The notes under the pieces were generated by a model, which saw nothing but the letters and a program-made list of their open reading frames with translations, had not been told where the DNA came from and ran no database searches. Positions 1-6,952 of a stretch of DNA of 25,877 nucleotides are shown piece by piece. A program made the position numbers and the translations under genes. Source of the DNA: an uncultured Lachnospiraceae bacterium (GTDB lineage Bacteria; Bacillota; Clostridia; Lachnospirales; Lachnospiraceae); assembly GCA_947653315.1 (NCBI GenBank), contig CANTGP010000002.1, positions 1 to 25,877 on the forward strand, given 5' to 3'. The number at the start of each line of letters is the position of its first letter. Within the stretch, counting starts at the first letter, position 1.

Positions 1-116
1 AATCAATGATGCGGCATCCCACCACGCCTGCGGCATTGCAGCCGAATCCCATGCATATGGTTTATCTATATCTGCAATATACCATACGGGGTTATAATAT
101 TAGAAAATAAAGGGAG

Positions 117-147
117 AAAGGGAGCGGTGGCAAGTTCCGCTCCCTTT
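117..147 (-). terminator. Terminator hairpin at the end of the late operon
   Basis: An 11-bp perfect stem (117-127 pairing with 137-147, AAAGGGAGCGG/CCGCTCCCTTT) with a 9-base loop begins 4 bases beyond the stop of the last small gene. On the minus strand the stem is followed by a pyrimidine- and T-rich tract (CTCCCTTTATTTTC). That position fits the end of the whole leftward lysis/tail transcript. The T-run is not pure, so termination efficiency is unknown. The hairpin could also work for a convergent plus-strand transcript entering from the left edge. Confidence 0.7.
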
Positions 148-150
148 GTA

Positions 151-318
151 TTATTCATCGTTTTTCCGTTCCTCTGTTTCTTCCTTTAATCCGGCTGAGT
201 GTTTGCGGATTTCTTTATTCATTTCCCTTACTTCATCCATTGTTTGGCATTTGTCCGTTGCCGTTGTTATCAGCCATGCTATAAATTGCATCTGTTTATC
301 AGTCATAACCTCTGCCAT
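151..318 (-). CDS. Small hypothetical phage protein, last gene of the lysis module
   Basis: This predicts a 55-residue charged, soluble, mostly helical protein with no signal peptide or membrane segment. I do not recognise a family. The start at 318 (Met-Ala-Glu-Val-Met) is preceded by GGAGGAAAGG; an in-frame ATG four codons later is an alternative, and the frame is open further upstream without a better ribosome site. It follows the endolysin gene by 75 bases and is followed at once by the terminator at 117-147, so it is the last gene of the operon. Small helical proteins here in clostridial prophages are usually uncharacterised. Confidence 0.55.
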   Translation of the reverse strand: MAEVMTDKQMQFIAWLITTATDKCQTMDEVREMNKEIRKHSAGLKEETEERKNDE

Positions 319-393
319 ATCCTTTCCTCCGTTCTTTATCAGATTTACTTGCCCCATCCGATAATACCATTATAATATATTCTTACAGCTAAT

Positions 394-1428
394 TCAAACC
401 CTTACGGCTTTTGCCGCGTAATCCGGGCTTCCATACCCTCTGATATAACGCCCGTTTACCGCCATTTCCCGGTATCCCACGGCATCATCCTTATTGCCCT
501 CGATGACCCTGACCGTATTGCCGCAGACGGATACCACAATGCCCACATGCTCCGGCCAGCCGGTACAGTCACCGGTGCCCTTGTCGTCCCAGTCATAAAA
601 GATATAGTCCCCGGCGGACGGGACATGGTCATCATCCTCCACCCAGCGCCCCGCTTTTTGGAAAAGCCCGATCATCCGGCCGCAACTGCATTCCGTCGGA
701 ATGATGTCCGTACAGCCTGCCGCAATGGCCGCCGCCGAAGCAAAAGCGGCACACCAGGAATCCGTATATTTTACCCGGTACCCGTTTGCAAGCGGGGCAT
801 GGCCGTTGTAAATGTCTATAATGGCGCGGTGGGAACCGTCGGCTTCCTTCCGCCCGTACCATCCGACCGCCGCCGATACGACTTTCTGCCTTGCCTCCCA
901 CTCCGTCACGGCGGGTTCCTCCTTCTTTCCCCCGCCCGTAAGAAGGGAACGTATTTCCTCACCGTAACGCGCCCTCCGCCGCCTTGCCCCTTCCGACTGG
1001 TCTGCCGGTCTTTCGTACTTTGTCAGGACGGTATCCGATGCCTCCCGCACCGATACCGCCGACATCAGGGCCTTAAACACCTTTGGGTATCCCTGCAGTT
1101 CCCCGTACATGAATGCAAGCTGCGTATCCAGGTCCCCCACCGACGTCCCGCGTTTCCGGGCAAAGTTTAACAGGTTTTCCTTCCTCGTATGGTAAGTCCA
1201 CTGTGCAAGCCCGTACCCCGCGGCATCCCGGACGAAATTCCCGTACTGCCCGGAATCCACCGCTTCCGTATAGGAATCGTCCGTGTACCCCAGTTTCCTT
1301 TCATAAGTGTTCTGCAGGTTCCTCGGGTTCAGCCCGCTTTCGTCCACCAGGTTCCCCATCAGCCCGTAAATGCCGCAGGGGGACATCCCCCTGGCGGCAA
1401 AGAAATCATAAATCCGTTTTTCGTTCAT
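394..1428 (-). CDS. Two-domain endolysin: phage tail-lysozyme-like glycosidase plus CHAP/NlpC-type cysteine peptidase
   Basis: This 344-residue lysin combines two likely peptidoglycan-cutting domains. Residues about 1-160 resemble the Phage_lysozyme2/tail-lysozyme family: a GxxGNLxxESGLxP motif around residues 22-35, with Glu30 the likely catalytic acid, then a GLAQWT segment near 73-78. After a Gly/Lys/Glu linker (about 164-176), the C-terminal part has Cys226 in a DSWCAAF context and His294 in a PEHVGIV context. Those are the nucleophile and base expected of a CHAP or NlpC/P60-like amidase/endopeptidase. There is no signal peptide, so it would need the holin encoded just upstream, whose stop codon overlaps this ATG (ATGA, 1425-1428). 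No separate wall-binding repeat is visible. The lysin role is well supported; the exact bond cut by each domain is inferred. Confidence 0.9.
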   Translation of the reverse strand: MNEKRIYDFFAARGMSPCGIYGLMGNLVDESGLNPRNLQNTYERKLGYTDDSYTEAVDSGQYGNFVRDAAGYGLAQWTYHTRKENLLNFARKRGTSVGDLDTQLAFMYGELQGYPKVFKALMSAVSVREASDTVLTKYERPADQSEGARRRRARYGEEIRSLLTGGGKKEEPAVTEWEARQKVVSAAVGWYGRKEADGSHRAIIDIYNGHAPLANGYRVKYTDSWCAAFASAAAIAAGCTDIIPTECSCGRMIGLFQKAGRWVEDDDHVPSAGDYIFYDWDDKGTGDCTGWPEHVGIVVSVCGNTVRVIEGNKDDAVGYREMAVNGRYIRGYGSPDYAAKAVRV

Positions 1429-1853
1429 TCCTGTCCCCTTTCCGCTTCCGCCCTGTTTTTCAGTACCTCAATGGCCTTGGTAATGACCGCGGGAATTGGG
1501 ATTCCCATCAGCCCCGCATTCTCAATAATGGATATGGTTTCATTCGCAATAAAGGCAATGACCACGGCATCCCTGATAAAGCTGGAACCCATGACCAAAT
1601 CCAGCCTGCATGCCACCAGCACGACAAGCAGCGTCACGCCTTTCCTGCACAGCCCCTTCCATCCGGCACGGCTTTCCAGCGCGCCGTTTTCCGTTTTTTC
1701 CGATTTATGGAAGACACCGGCAACGGTCAGGCCGGTAACATAATCGATCCCCATGAAAATAAGCAACGTGACAAGTGCGGCATCCCAGCCGCCAAACAGG
1801 GAAGCAATTCCGCTTCCAATCACGCCTATTAAAGTTAACAGTTTCATTTTCAT
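1425..1853 (-). CDS. Holin, TcdE/phage phi LC3-Cph1-type family
   Basis: This 142-residue protein has several hydrophobic segments (roughly residues 4-20, 24-46, 70-86 and 92-112) and a charged C-terminal tail. The pattern matches the Phage_holin_4 / toxin-secretion holin family common in clostridial phages, with an FxGIDYVTGL segment typical of the group. It would form membrane lesions that release the endolysin at the end of infection. The start at 1853 is chosen because GGAAAGGACGG lies just upstream; a longer frame to 1910 lacks a ribosome site. It overlaps the endolysin by ATGA, a classic holin-lysin pair. Confidence 0.9.
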   Translation of the reverse strand: MKMKLLTLIGVIGSGIASLFGGWDAALVTLLIFMGIDYVTGLTVAGVFHKSEKTENGALESRAGWKGLCRKGVTLLVVLVACRLDLVMGSSFIRDAVVIAFIANETISIIENAGLMGIPIPAVITKAIEVLKNRAEAERGQE

Positions 1854-1946
1854 TTTTCCGTCCTTTCCGCACACTGAAAAGGCACCCGCCTGACGCGCAT
1901 ATGGCGCCATACGGATGCCTTAACGTATGCCCTTGGCTGTTATGTC

Positions 1947-2075
1947 CTATTCCGCGGCCAGTTCGGGAACTTCCATGTCATACAGGATTTCCCTGACCTG
2001 TGCCTTAAGTTTTGCCGGAACATCAGTGTAGGCTTTCTTGCCCTTGATGATCAGCAGTGCATATACGGTTGCCAT
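1947..2075 (-). CDS. CD1375-family small phage protein
   Basis: This 42-residue protein begins Met-Ala-Thr-Val-Tyr-Ala and contains LIIKGKK and a VPAKLKxQVxEIL segment. That is the pattern I associate with the CD1375 family of short proteins encoded between tail-fibre and holin genes in clostridial prophages. Function is unknown. The ATG at 2075 follows GTGGAGGAC; the spacing to GGAGG is short, so a slightly upstream GTG is possible. Upstream codons in the same frame (to 2165) lack family similarity and are probably untranslated. Confidence 0.7.
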   Translation of the reverse strand: MATVYALLIIKGKKAYTDVPAKLKAQVREILYDMEVPELAAE

Positions 2076-2154
2076 GTCCTCCACCCCCTTTCCCTGTATG
2101 AAATAAAACAGGACTTCCGGCAGGATCCTTTTCAACCACCCACCGGCTGCCCCG

Positions 2155-2565
2155 TTATTCCGCATTTCCCATCATTTCGTATGCCTCCGTCAGTGCCATC
2201 TGTGTGTTGGTCAGTTCCTCCGCCATTTCACCCAGCGCCGCATCCTGTACCCCCTGTCCCGCTTCGATGGCGTCCATCCTTTTTTCCATGGCATCCTTTT
2301 CCCTGAAGCAGAAGGATGTGAGGACGGTTCCGTCCGCCTGTACGGAAGATGTTTCATTTACCAGCAAAAGCCCCTTATATCTTCCGACGGCCAGCCCGGC
2401 ACCGTTTTTCACCTGCACTTCCGATAAATTGTCTTCCGACAGCCTGTCCCATCCCGCAAGGAATGCCGCCTTGTCCGGAAACAGTACCTTGGCGTCACCC
2501 AGGCTCGCCCCTGTCTCCAGTTCCATTACCGTGCCATCCTTTAACACTAAAGTATCCTTTTCCAT
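2155..2565 (-). CDS. Hypothetical phage protein downstream of the tail fibre
   Basis: This predicts a 136-residue acidic protein with no membrane segment. The first 90 residues look like a small beta-rich domain (alternating hydrophobics, KDGTVMELETG near the start). The last 45 residues form a likely alpha-helical or coiled segment. Start at 2565, with AAGGAAG upstream in the sense strand. Proteins of this shape are often found between fibre genes and the CD1375-holin block in clostridial phages, and may be fibre-associated or assembly accessory factors, but I cannot assign a function. It lies immediately downstream of the invertible fibre segment, outside the inverted repeat. Confidence 0.65.
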   Translation of the reverse strand: MEKDTLVLKDGTVMELETGASLGDAKVLFPDKAAFLAGWDRLSEDNLSEVQVKNGAGLAVGRYKGLLLVNETSSVQADGTVLTSFCFREKDAMEKRMDAIEAGQGVQDAALGEMAEELTNTQMALTEAYEMMGNAE

Positions 2566-2607
2566 ATAATTCTTCCTTTCCTGTTTGCGTGGTGTTTTTA
2601 GTTACTG

Positions 2608-2627
2608 GTGGGATAAACGGCAATTTA
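2608..2627 (+). repeat. Inverted repeat, left crossover site of the fibre switch
   Basis: GTGGGATAAACGGCAATTTA on the plus strand is a perfect 20-base match to the minus-strand sequence at 3298-3279. Within it, TAAA and TTTA form a small dyad around CGGCAA, as expected for half-sites flanking a strand-exchange core. Both copies are read in the same codon phase (GGG ATA AAC GGC AAT TTA), so recombination anywhere inside keeps the frame. Confidence 0.85.
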
Positions 2628-2897
2628 CCTGAATTTGCGATACGGAGGGTAACCACTGCGGCAACTGCGTCTGAATCAACATTCTGCCCTCCTCCGGATA
2701 GTAGCTGGAATTACAAAAATACAATTGTATTAAAAACCAGGTGCCTTCATACAGGAAACAGTACTTATTACGAAAATGCTTTAATATGCAGTCAAATTGC
2801 AAGCAGTTATATCAGGCTGGTCTATGCGAACTCTGAAAATGCAGCCAGTTTTTTAAACACAAAGGCGGAGGTATACCTAATGAAGATTCCGGTATGA
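2608..2897 (+). other. Silent alternative tail-fibre C-terminal cassette (inverted orientation, no start codon of its own)
   Basis: On the plus strand, a frame open from the inverted repeat at 2608 to the TGA at 2895-2897 begins with the codons for G-I-N-G-N-L, exactly as in the expressed fibre gene on the opposite strand, then diverges into 89 different residues ending in KIPV. There is no ribosome site or plausible start at its beginning. Its stop lies 9 bases from the stop of the fibre gene, tail to tail. The cassette is AT-rich (20 G/C of 60 in 2701-2760, against 35 of 60 in 3601-3660 of the constant fibre part). I read it as the stored alternative 3' end of the fibre gene. Residues include a WNYKNTIVL stretch and a Ser/Asn/Tyr-rich tail, consistent with a receptor-binding domain, but no family is recognised. 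Confidence 0.82.
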
Positions 2898-2906
2898 TTT
2901 ATATAA

Positions 2907-3797
2907 TTAAGCTGATCTTTCCCAAATGTATACTGCTTTGTAAGGCGGCATATTGTTATGCGCACCGCCTCCACCGGCAGTCTCATCAGCCGGGGTAGTA
3001 TCTACAGAATTGGCATTCACCGCCCATGCCTGCTCACTGCTTCCCCCGGATGCCGGATGAAAGGATGTATCCGCCCTTATCGTATGTCTGTGGCTTGGCA
3101 TTTCTGCGGCGGTTAATGTGTGTTTTGCCTCGCCTCCGGTTGCATTTGCCTTATATGTGCTGGATGCCCCGAGCAGAAATCTTCCTTCAATTTTAAGCCA
3201 TTTTGTGCCCCCATACACAGCGATAACTTTTGCTTCTGTATTTAGTGTTGTACTATGTATAATCATGCCGACATGAGATAAATTGCCGTTTATCCCACTA
3301 ATCATGTCCGCCAGTGCCTTCCCCTGCACCGCGTCCAGCGGGTTTCCCGGTTCCGTTGCCAGCAGGTTGTTGACAAGCTGTGATTTCGCCAGCAGGTACC
3401 CCTCCATAAAACCTTTTGCAAGGTATTGCCAGTTTGCCACGTCAGCCGTCGGCGGTCCTTCCGGTCCGTCCTTCATGGCCACAAACGTGCTTCCCTCGTA
3501 AAAAACCGCGTCCAGGCGTTCATATTCCGCTTCCGGGTCATACGCACCCTTATACGCTATCCCCACCAGTGCCATTTTCTGGACAAGCTCGTTTATTGCG
3601 CCGACAAAATTATCCCTGTTCCGTGTCTCCAGTTCCGCCGTTTCGCCCAGCGGGAGGGAACTGCCCACGGATTTTACCATGTCCTCATGCAGTACCCGCT
3701 TGGTACCCGTCCCGTCCCCCATTTCCACGATGTAACTGCTTCCGTCCGGGACGGATGCGGCCTTTTCCAGTTCCGTTATTTTTTTCCCTTGGTTCAT
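2907..3797 (-). CDS. Tail fibre/baseplate protein with Gp10-type collar domain; 3' end lies in an invertible segment
   Basis: This is a 296-residue putative fibre. The N-terminal ~167 residues (a short helical segment, a Gly/Asp-rich stretch, then VGIAYKGAYDPEAEYERLDAVFYEGS and a helical linker) form the constant part. From about residue 168 the protein is encoded inside the invertible interval and ends in a collar-like domain: GGTKWLKIEGRFLLG, a TAAEMPSHRHTI segment, and GGGGAHNNMPPYKAVYIWERSA. These are hallmarks of the T4 Gp10 C-terminal/phage collar family found on fibre tips. Start at 3797 gives a proper distance to AGGAGG; an ATG two codons earlier is too close. Likely role: host receptor contact, with the C-terminus exchanged by inversion with the cassette at 2608-2897. 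Confidence 0.85.
   Translation of the reverse strand: MNQGKKITELEKAASVPDGSSYIVEMGDGTGTKRVLHEDMVKSVGSSLPLGETAELETRNRDNFVGAINELVQKMALVGIAYKGAYDPEAEYERLDAVFYEGSTFVAMKDGPEGPPTADVANWQYLAKGFMEGYLLAKSQLVNNLLATEPGNPLDAVQGKALADMISGINGNLSHVGMIIHSTTLNTEAKVIAVYGGTKWLKIEGRFLLGASSTYKANATGGEAKHTLTAAEMPSHRHTIRADTSFHPASGGSSEQAWAVNANSVDTTPADETAGGGGAHNNMPPYKAVYIWERSA
3279..3298 (-). repeat. Inverted repeat, right crossover site inside the fibre gene
   Basis: The minus-strand copy of GTGGGATAAACGGCAATTTA falls at codons 167-173 of the fibre gene and separates the constant N-terminal part from the variable C-terminal part. It is identical over 20 bases to 2608-2627 in the opposite orientation, 691 bp from outer edge to outer edge. 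Flanking bases diverge at once on both sides, so identity is confined to the site, as expected for a site-specific recombination target rather than a recent duplication. Confidence 0.85.
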
Positions 3798-3820
3798 TTC
3801 CATGTCCTCCTGATATCATT

Positions 3821-4936
3821 TTATTTCCCGCACCTGCAGATGGGATGCCCTTCCAGTATGGGGTTCCCAAGGCAGTCCGTGACATAATCGCCCTGCCCCG
3901 TTTCCAGTTTCATCCGCACCATGCCGGTAAACAGCATTTCCTCCAGGTCTTCCAAACGCCCCGCCAGCCCGTCAAGACCGTTCTGCAGGTTCCCTGCCGG
4001 GTCCGACCCCAGCATCCCCTTTATCCGTTCAAACCATGCCAGGAACTCCGCTTCGTTCGTGTTACGGAAATCCAAAAGCTGCTGCGTGATTGCGGCAAGG
4101 TCGGAACTGCCCTTTTCCTCCAGCCGGTCCACGTAGGCGGCAATTTCCTCACTGTACCTGTCATGGAGCTCCTTCCCCTTTGCCGACAGGCTGTTGTAAA
4201 AGTTGTTCATGAGGTCGATCAGGCCGTTGTACGCATCCGTACTGTCCTTTTTCAGCGCGGCAAGGTATGCCGTGATGTCCTCACTGAAAGCCTTATAGGC
4301 ATCCTGCGCCATCTGCACGAACTGTGCATAACTGGTTTCGGATTTATCCACGAATTCATCGTAAAATTTGTTCAACTGCGCAAAAAAGACGTCCGTGTCC
4401 AGGTGGTCGATCATCTGCGTGATATAGCCGCACACGGAACTGTCCGCCCGTGTGTCCGTGATGCTGCTCTGCGTGATGTTTTTCTGTCCGGCGGCCAGCC
4501 GTATGTTGGCAAGGCACAGTTCATAATAATCGCCCGCGTTCGGGCGCACCAGCGCGGGCGGAACCGGCCTTGCGGCTTCCGTGCCCTTCTTTACCACGAT
4601 TTCGACCATGCGGTCCAGGTAATTGCACCGCAGTACCACCCGGTCTACCCTGCCGTATTTCTGCGGCGCCGGTTCCACGGCCAGCCGGTTCACCTCACTG
4701 TCATAGGCAAAATGCCCCCTCACCATGCCGAAACCCGGCTGCACGTCCACCGCCATGCCGCTGCCCGCCCCCAGCACCCGGAAACAGTTTCCCGGCTGCG
4801 CAAGCACCCCGTCGCTTACAAGGCTTGCAAACAGCAGTGCAAACAGGTCGGAGGTTTCCGCCCGGTCAAAAACCGGCATCCCCTCATCGTCCACGCCCGT
4901 GATTTCCGAATCAAAATACCCGTACCTTAACGCCAT
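3821..4936 (-). CDS. Baseplate/fibre-base structural protein (BppU-like N-terminus with long coiled coil)
   Basis: In this 371-residue protein, about the first 170 residues (starting ALRYGYFDSEITG, with DGVLAQPGNCFRV and QPGFGMVRGHFAYD) match a conserved module seen at the start of baseplate upper or fibre-anchoring proteins in Firmicutes siphophages. Residues about 180-330 are rich in Ala, Glu, Lys and Asp with heptad-like hydrophobics (LAALKKDSTDAYNGLIDLMN), suggesting a trimeric coiled coil. The C-terminus ends in a short conserved tail with RMKLETGQGDYVTD. It would link the tail tip to the fibre encoded next (23 bases away). The family label is tentative; the structural role is well supported by position. 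Confidence 0.75.
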   Translation of the reverse strand: MALRYGYFDSEITGVDDEGMPVFDRAETSDLFALLFASLVSDGVLAQPGNCFRVLGAGSGMAVDVQPGFGMVRGHFAYDSEVNRLAVEPAPQKYGRVDRVVLRCNYLDRMVEIVVKKGTEAARPVPPALVRPNAGDYYELCLANIRLAAGQKNITQSSITDTRADSSVCGYITQMIDHLDTDVFFAQLNKFYDEFVDKSETSYAQFVQMAQDAYKAFSEDITAYLAALKKDSTDAYNGLIDLMNNFYNSLSAKGKELHDRYSEEIAAYVDRLEEKGSSDLAAITQQLLDFRNTNEAEFLAWFERIKGMLGSDPAGNLQNGLDGLAGRLEDLEEMLFTGMVRMKLETGQGDYVTDCLGNPILEGHPICRCGK

Positions 4937-4938
4937 CC

Positions 4939-6033
4939 CTATGTCGTCTCCTTCCTGATTATCTTCTTAAAATCCGTCGCGCCGTCATTCCCGAAGATGA
5001 CGCTTAGTGTCCTCTTTGAACCCTCCAGCACTTCCTGGATTTCCGTGATCCGCTTGGAACACTCCATGTCCACGTCGCTGTACCGGTAGGTGCACAGGTC
5101 GCCCAGGTCAAAATCCGTGCCGTAGGCAAGGTTTGCGGCCGGGTCAATGTCACTGTCCACCTTTTCCACGGCGGCATAATCGGACAGCTTTTCAAGCCCG
5201 CGCTGGAACAGCAGGTCCCGGTACTGTGCATCCGTGTAGTTTACCGTGTCGGAATGCTGCTGCAGGTCCCGTGCGTCCACCCACAGTTCCCTGCGCTCCT
5301 CCCCGGGTCCCTGCCGGACGTCCACCTCCACCACCTTCCGTTCCGCGCCTTCCCCTTCCCCCGCCACGTACGCGAAGTTCCTGCAGTCCGACGTGTCGCG
5401 GTCATACTGCGCGTTTTTAATGTTTCGGAAATGGTCGGAAAAGACCGCCCAACTGTTTTCCGTCTGTGAATCCCTCCGGTCGAGCCCCTTCCACACCTCA
5501 TAGGACAGCGTGTTTTCCAGGTAGTCGAAAACAAGGCGCTGCGACATTTCCTGTGTTTTCAGCATGTCGTACAGGCGGGTCCCCACATGGTCCCCCGTAT
5601 TCTGCAGGGTTATGGGACTGCCCCCGCCCCGCGCCCGCCCGAGCCGGATGCCGCGGATTTTCCTTCCCGCATCCGCCGGGTTTATGACATAACGGCTGAC
5701 CACGGAACGCGCCAGCGTCTCGGGGGTCCCGGTCTGGTTAAACGCCGGGAAAAGCACGTTGCTGTCCAGCAGGTGCTCCGCAAAATACCCCTTGCAGTAT
5801 GCCGTCTTCTCCCCTTTTTCCCCGCGCATGAAATTCACTTCCCGGATGACCCCGAGTTCCGTGCGGTCGTTCCGGTAAAGGTACCGTCCCCTGTTTACCA
5901 GGTCAAAGTATTCCGCGGGGACATGGAGCTCGAAAATCCCCGGACTGTAATAGCGGCGGTACCACAGCAGGGTATTGAATACCCCTATGGAACCCATGGT
6001 TTGGAAATCCCCGTCAAATATAATGAACTGCAT
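4939..6033 (-). CDS. Gp37-like siphovirus tail protein (tail-associated hub component)
   Basis: This 364-residue protein begins MQFIIFDGDFQTMGSIG and continues with WYRRYYSPGIFELHVP, the signature I associate with the ReqiPepy6 Gp37-like family of Firmicutes tail proteins. This family acts like the hub (gp27/Tal) at the tail tip. The middle contains a YEVWKGLDRR segment and an ending with FDLGDLCTYRY...KRITEIQEVLEGS, both typical. It starts one base after the Dit stop codon and ends two bases before the next start, so the tail-tip genes are tightly coupled. No lysozyme or peptidase domain is fused, so this tip protein is probably structural only. Confidence 0.85.
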   Translation of the reverse strand: MQFIIFDGDFQTMGSIGVFNTLLWYRRYYSPGIFELHVPAEYFDLVNRGRYLYRNDRTELGVIREVNFMRGEKGEKTAYCKGYFAEHLLDSNVLFPAFNQTGTPETLARSVVSRYVINPADAGRKIRGIRLGRARGGGSPITLQNTGDHVGTRLYDMLKTQEMSQRLVFDYLENTLSYEVWKGLDRRDSQTENSWAVFSDHFRNIKNAQYDRDTSDCRNFAYVAGEGEGAERKVVEVDVRQGPGEERRELWVDARDLQQHSDTVNYTDAQYRDLLFQRGLEKLSDYAAVEKVDSDIDPAANLAYGTDFDLGDLCTYRYSDVDMECSKRITEIQEVLEGSKRTLSVIFGNDGATDFKKIIRKETT

Positions 6034-6034
6034 G

Positions 6035-6952
6035 TCACACCCCCAGGTATTTCGGACGGTAATACAGGTTCACGTCCAGATTCGTATAATTTTCATCCGC
6101 ATCATATTCAAGGTAATTGTCCCCGACCTCCAGTTGGAAGGGGTCCGATTTCCGGTCAATGTGGTGGTAATAATTTGACCCGTTCAGTTCCACCACCTGG
6201 TGGCGCGGGTCCGTGTCAACAAGCAGGACGTCCCCCTGCTCCAGCCCGCATACCACCCGCATGAACTGCCCGGTACCCGTATTGGTGATTTTCGGGTTGC
6301 GCACGGCGCCCCGTTTGGCCACGAACTGGATCTGCACGCCCGTGGGCACGTCCCCGTCATTGGAAAGCACCACTTCCTTATGGAGCGTCCGGTACCCCGT
6401 AATCATGCCGCCCAGCATCAGCCCCCTTGCCCTTTCCGGGTAATCCTTTTTATTTTGGGCGCGCCGTGCAAGGCTGTGCCACGGGAAATGGAACTGTTCC
6501 GTGTAGTGCGCCATGTTTTTCCCGAAGTTGTCGACATTCAGCATGTACGGGTCCGGGCACATCAGGTCGGCGATAATCCCAAGCCTTGTATCCAGGTTAC
6601 GCTGTTCCGCAAACGTCCACCCTTCCAGTTCATAGGTGATGTTCCGGGAAATCCCCATGTTGGTGATTAAGGCTTTCCCCGTGTATTTCGGGTTAAAAAA
6701 CCTGATGACCGCCGCACGGTTTTCCGGGTTATTGCGCCCGCTGCGGAACTTTGCTTCGATGTGTATGGCGCGGGCGCCGATTTTTTTACCGTCCACCGAT
6801 ACCCCGTCCACCAGCGCATTGTCGGACGTGCTTATCCCCAGCTCCGAGGATTCCAGCCCCGATACCGCGGTAATGTCCAAATCCGCGCCCGGTCCCATTT
6901 CCAGCGTCCTGCCGTTGCAGGCAAGTTCGATTTTCAGCGTGTTTACCGTCAT
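6035..6952 (-). CDS. Distal tail protein (Dit-like)
   Basis: This 305-residue protein starts with an overlapping TAATG at the tape-measure stop and precedes the Gp37-like hub, the expected place for the distal tail protein that forms the hexameric ring joining tail tube and tip. A VKTLKIEL-like beta start, a central NPKYTGKALITNMGISRNITYELEGW segment and a C-terminal GDVLLVDTDPRHQVVELNG...Y region resemble the siphovirus Dit/ORF46-type galectin-like C-terminal domain. It is a little longer than many Dit proteins but has no obvious carbohydrate-binding insertion. Confidence 0.8.
   Translation of the reverse strand: MTVNTLKIELACNGRTLEMGPGADLDITAVSGLESSELGISTSDNALVDGVSVDGKKIGARAIHIEAKFRSGRNNPENRAAVIRFFNPKYTGKALITNMGISRNITYELEGWTFAEQRNLDTRLGIIADLMCPDPYMLNVDNFGKNMAHYTEQFHFPWHSLARRAQNKKDYPERARGLMLGGMITGYRTLHKEVVLSNDGDVPTGVQIQFVAKRGAVRNPKITNTGTGQFMRVVCGLEQGDVLLVDTDPRHQVVELNGSNYYHHIDRKSDPFQLEVGDNYLEYDADENYTNLDVNLYYRPKYLGV

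Noticed and set aside
2602..2802. 66-codon minus-strand frame opposite the silent fibre cassette
   Set aside because: No start signal. The opposite strand carries the frame that matches the fibre gene phase at the inverted repeat.
2908..3797. Diversity-generating retroelement acting on the fibre
   Set aside because: No reverse transcriptase frame, no template/variable repeat pair and no adenine-biased differences. The inverted repeat architecture points to inversion instead.
3416..4930. Long plus-strand open frame of 504 codons opposite the fibre/baseplate genes
   Set aside because: It is antisense to two genes with clear family signatures, and its translation is low-complexity (Pro, Arg, His-rich) as expected from GC-rich third positions. 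No ribosome site.
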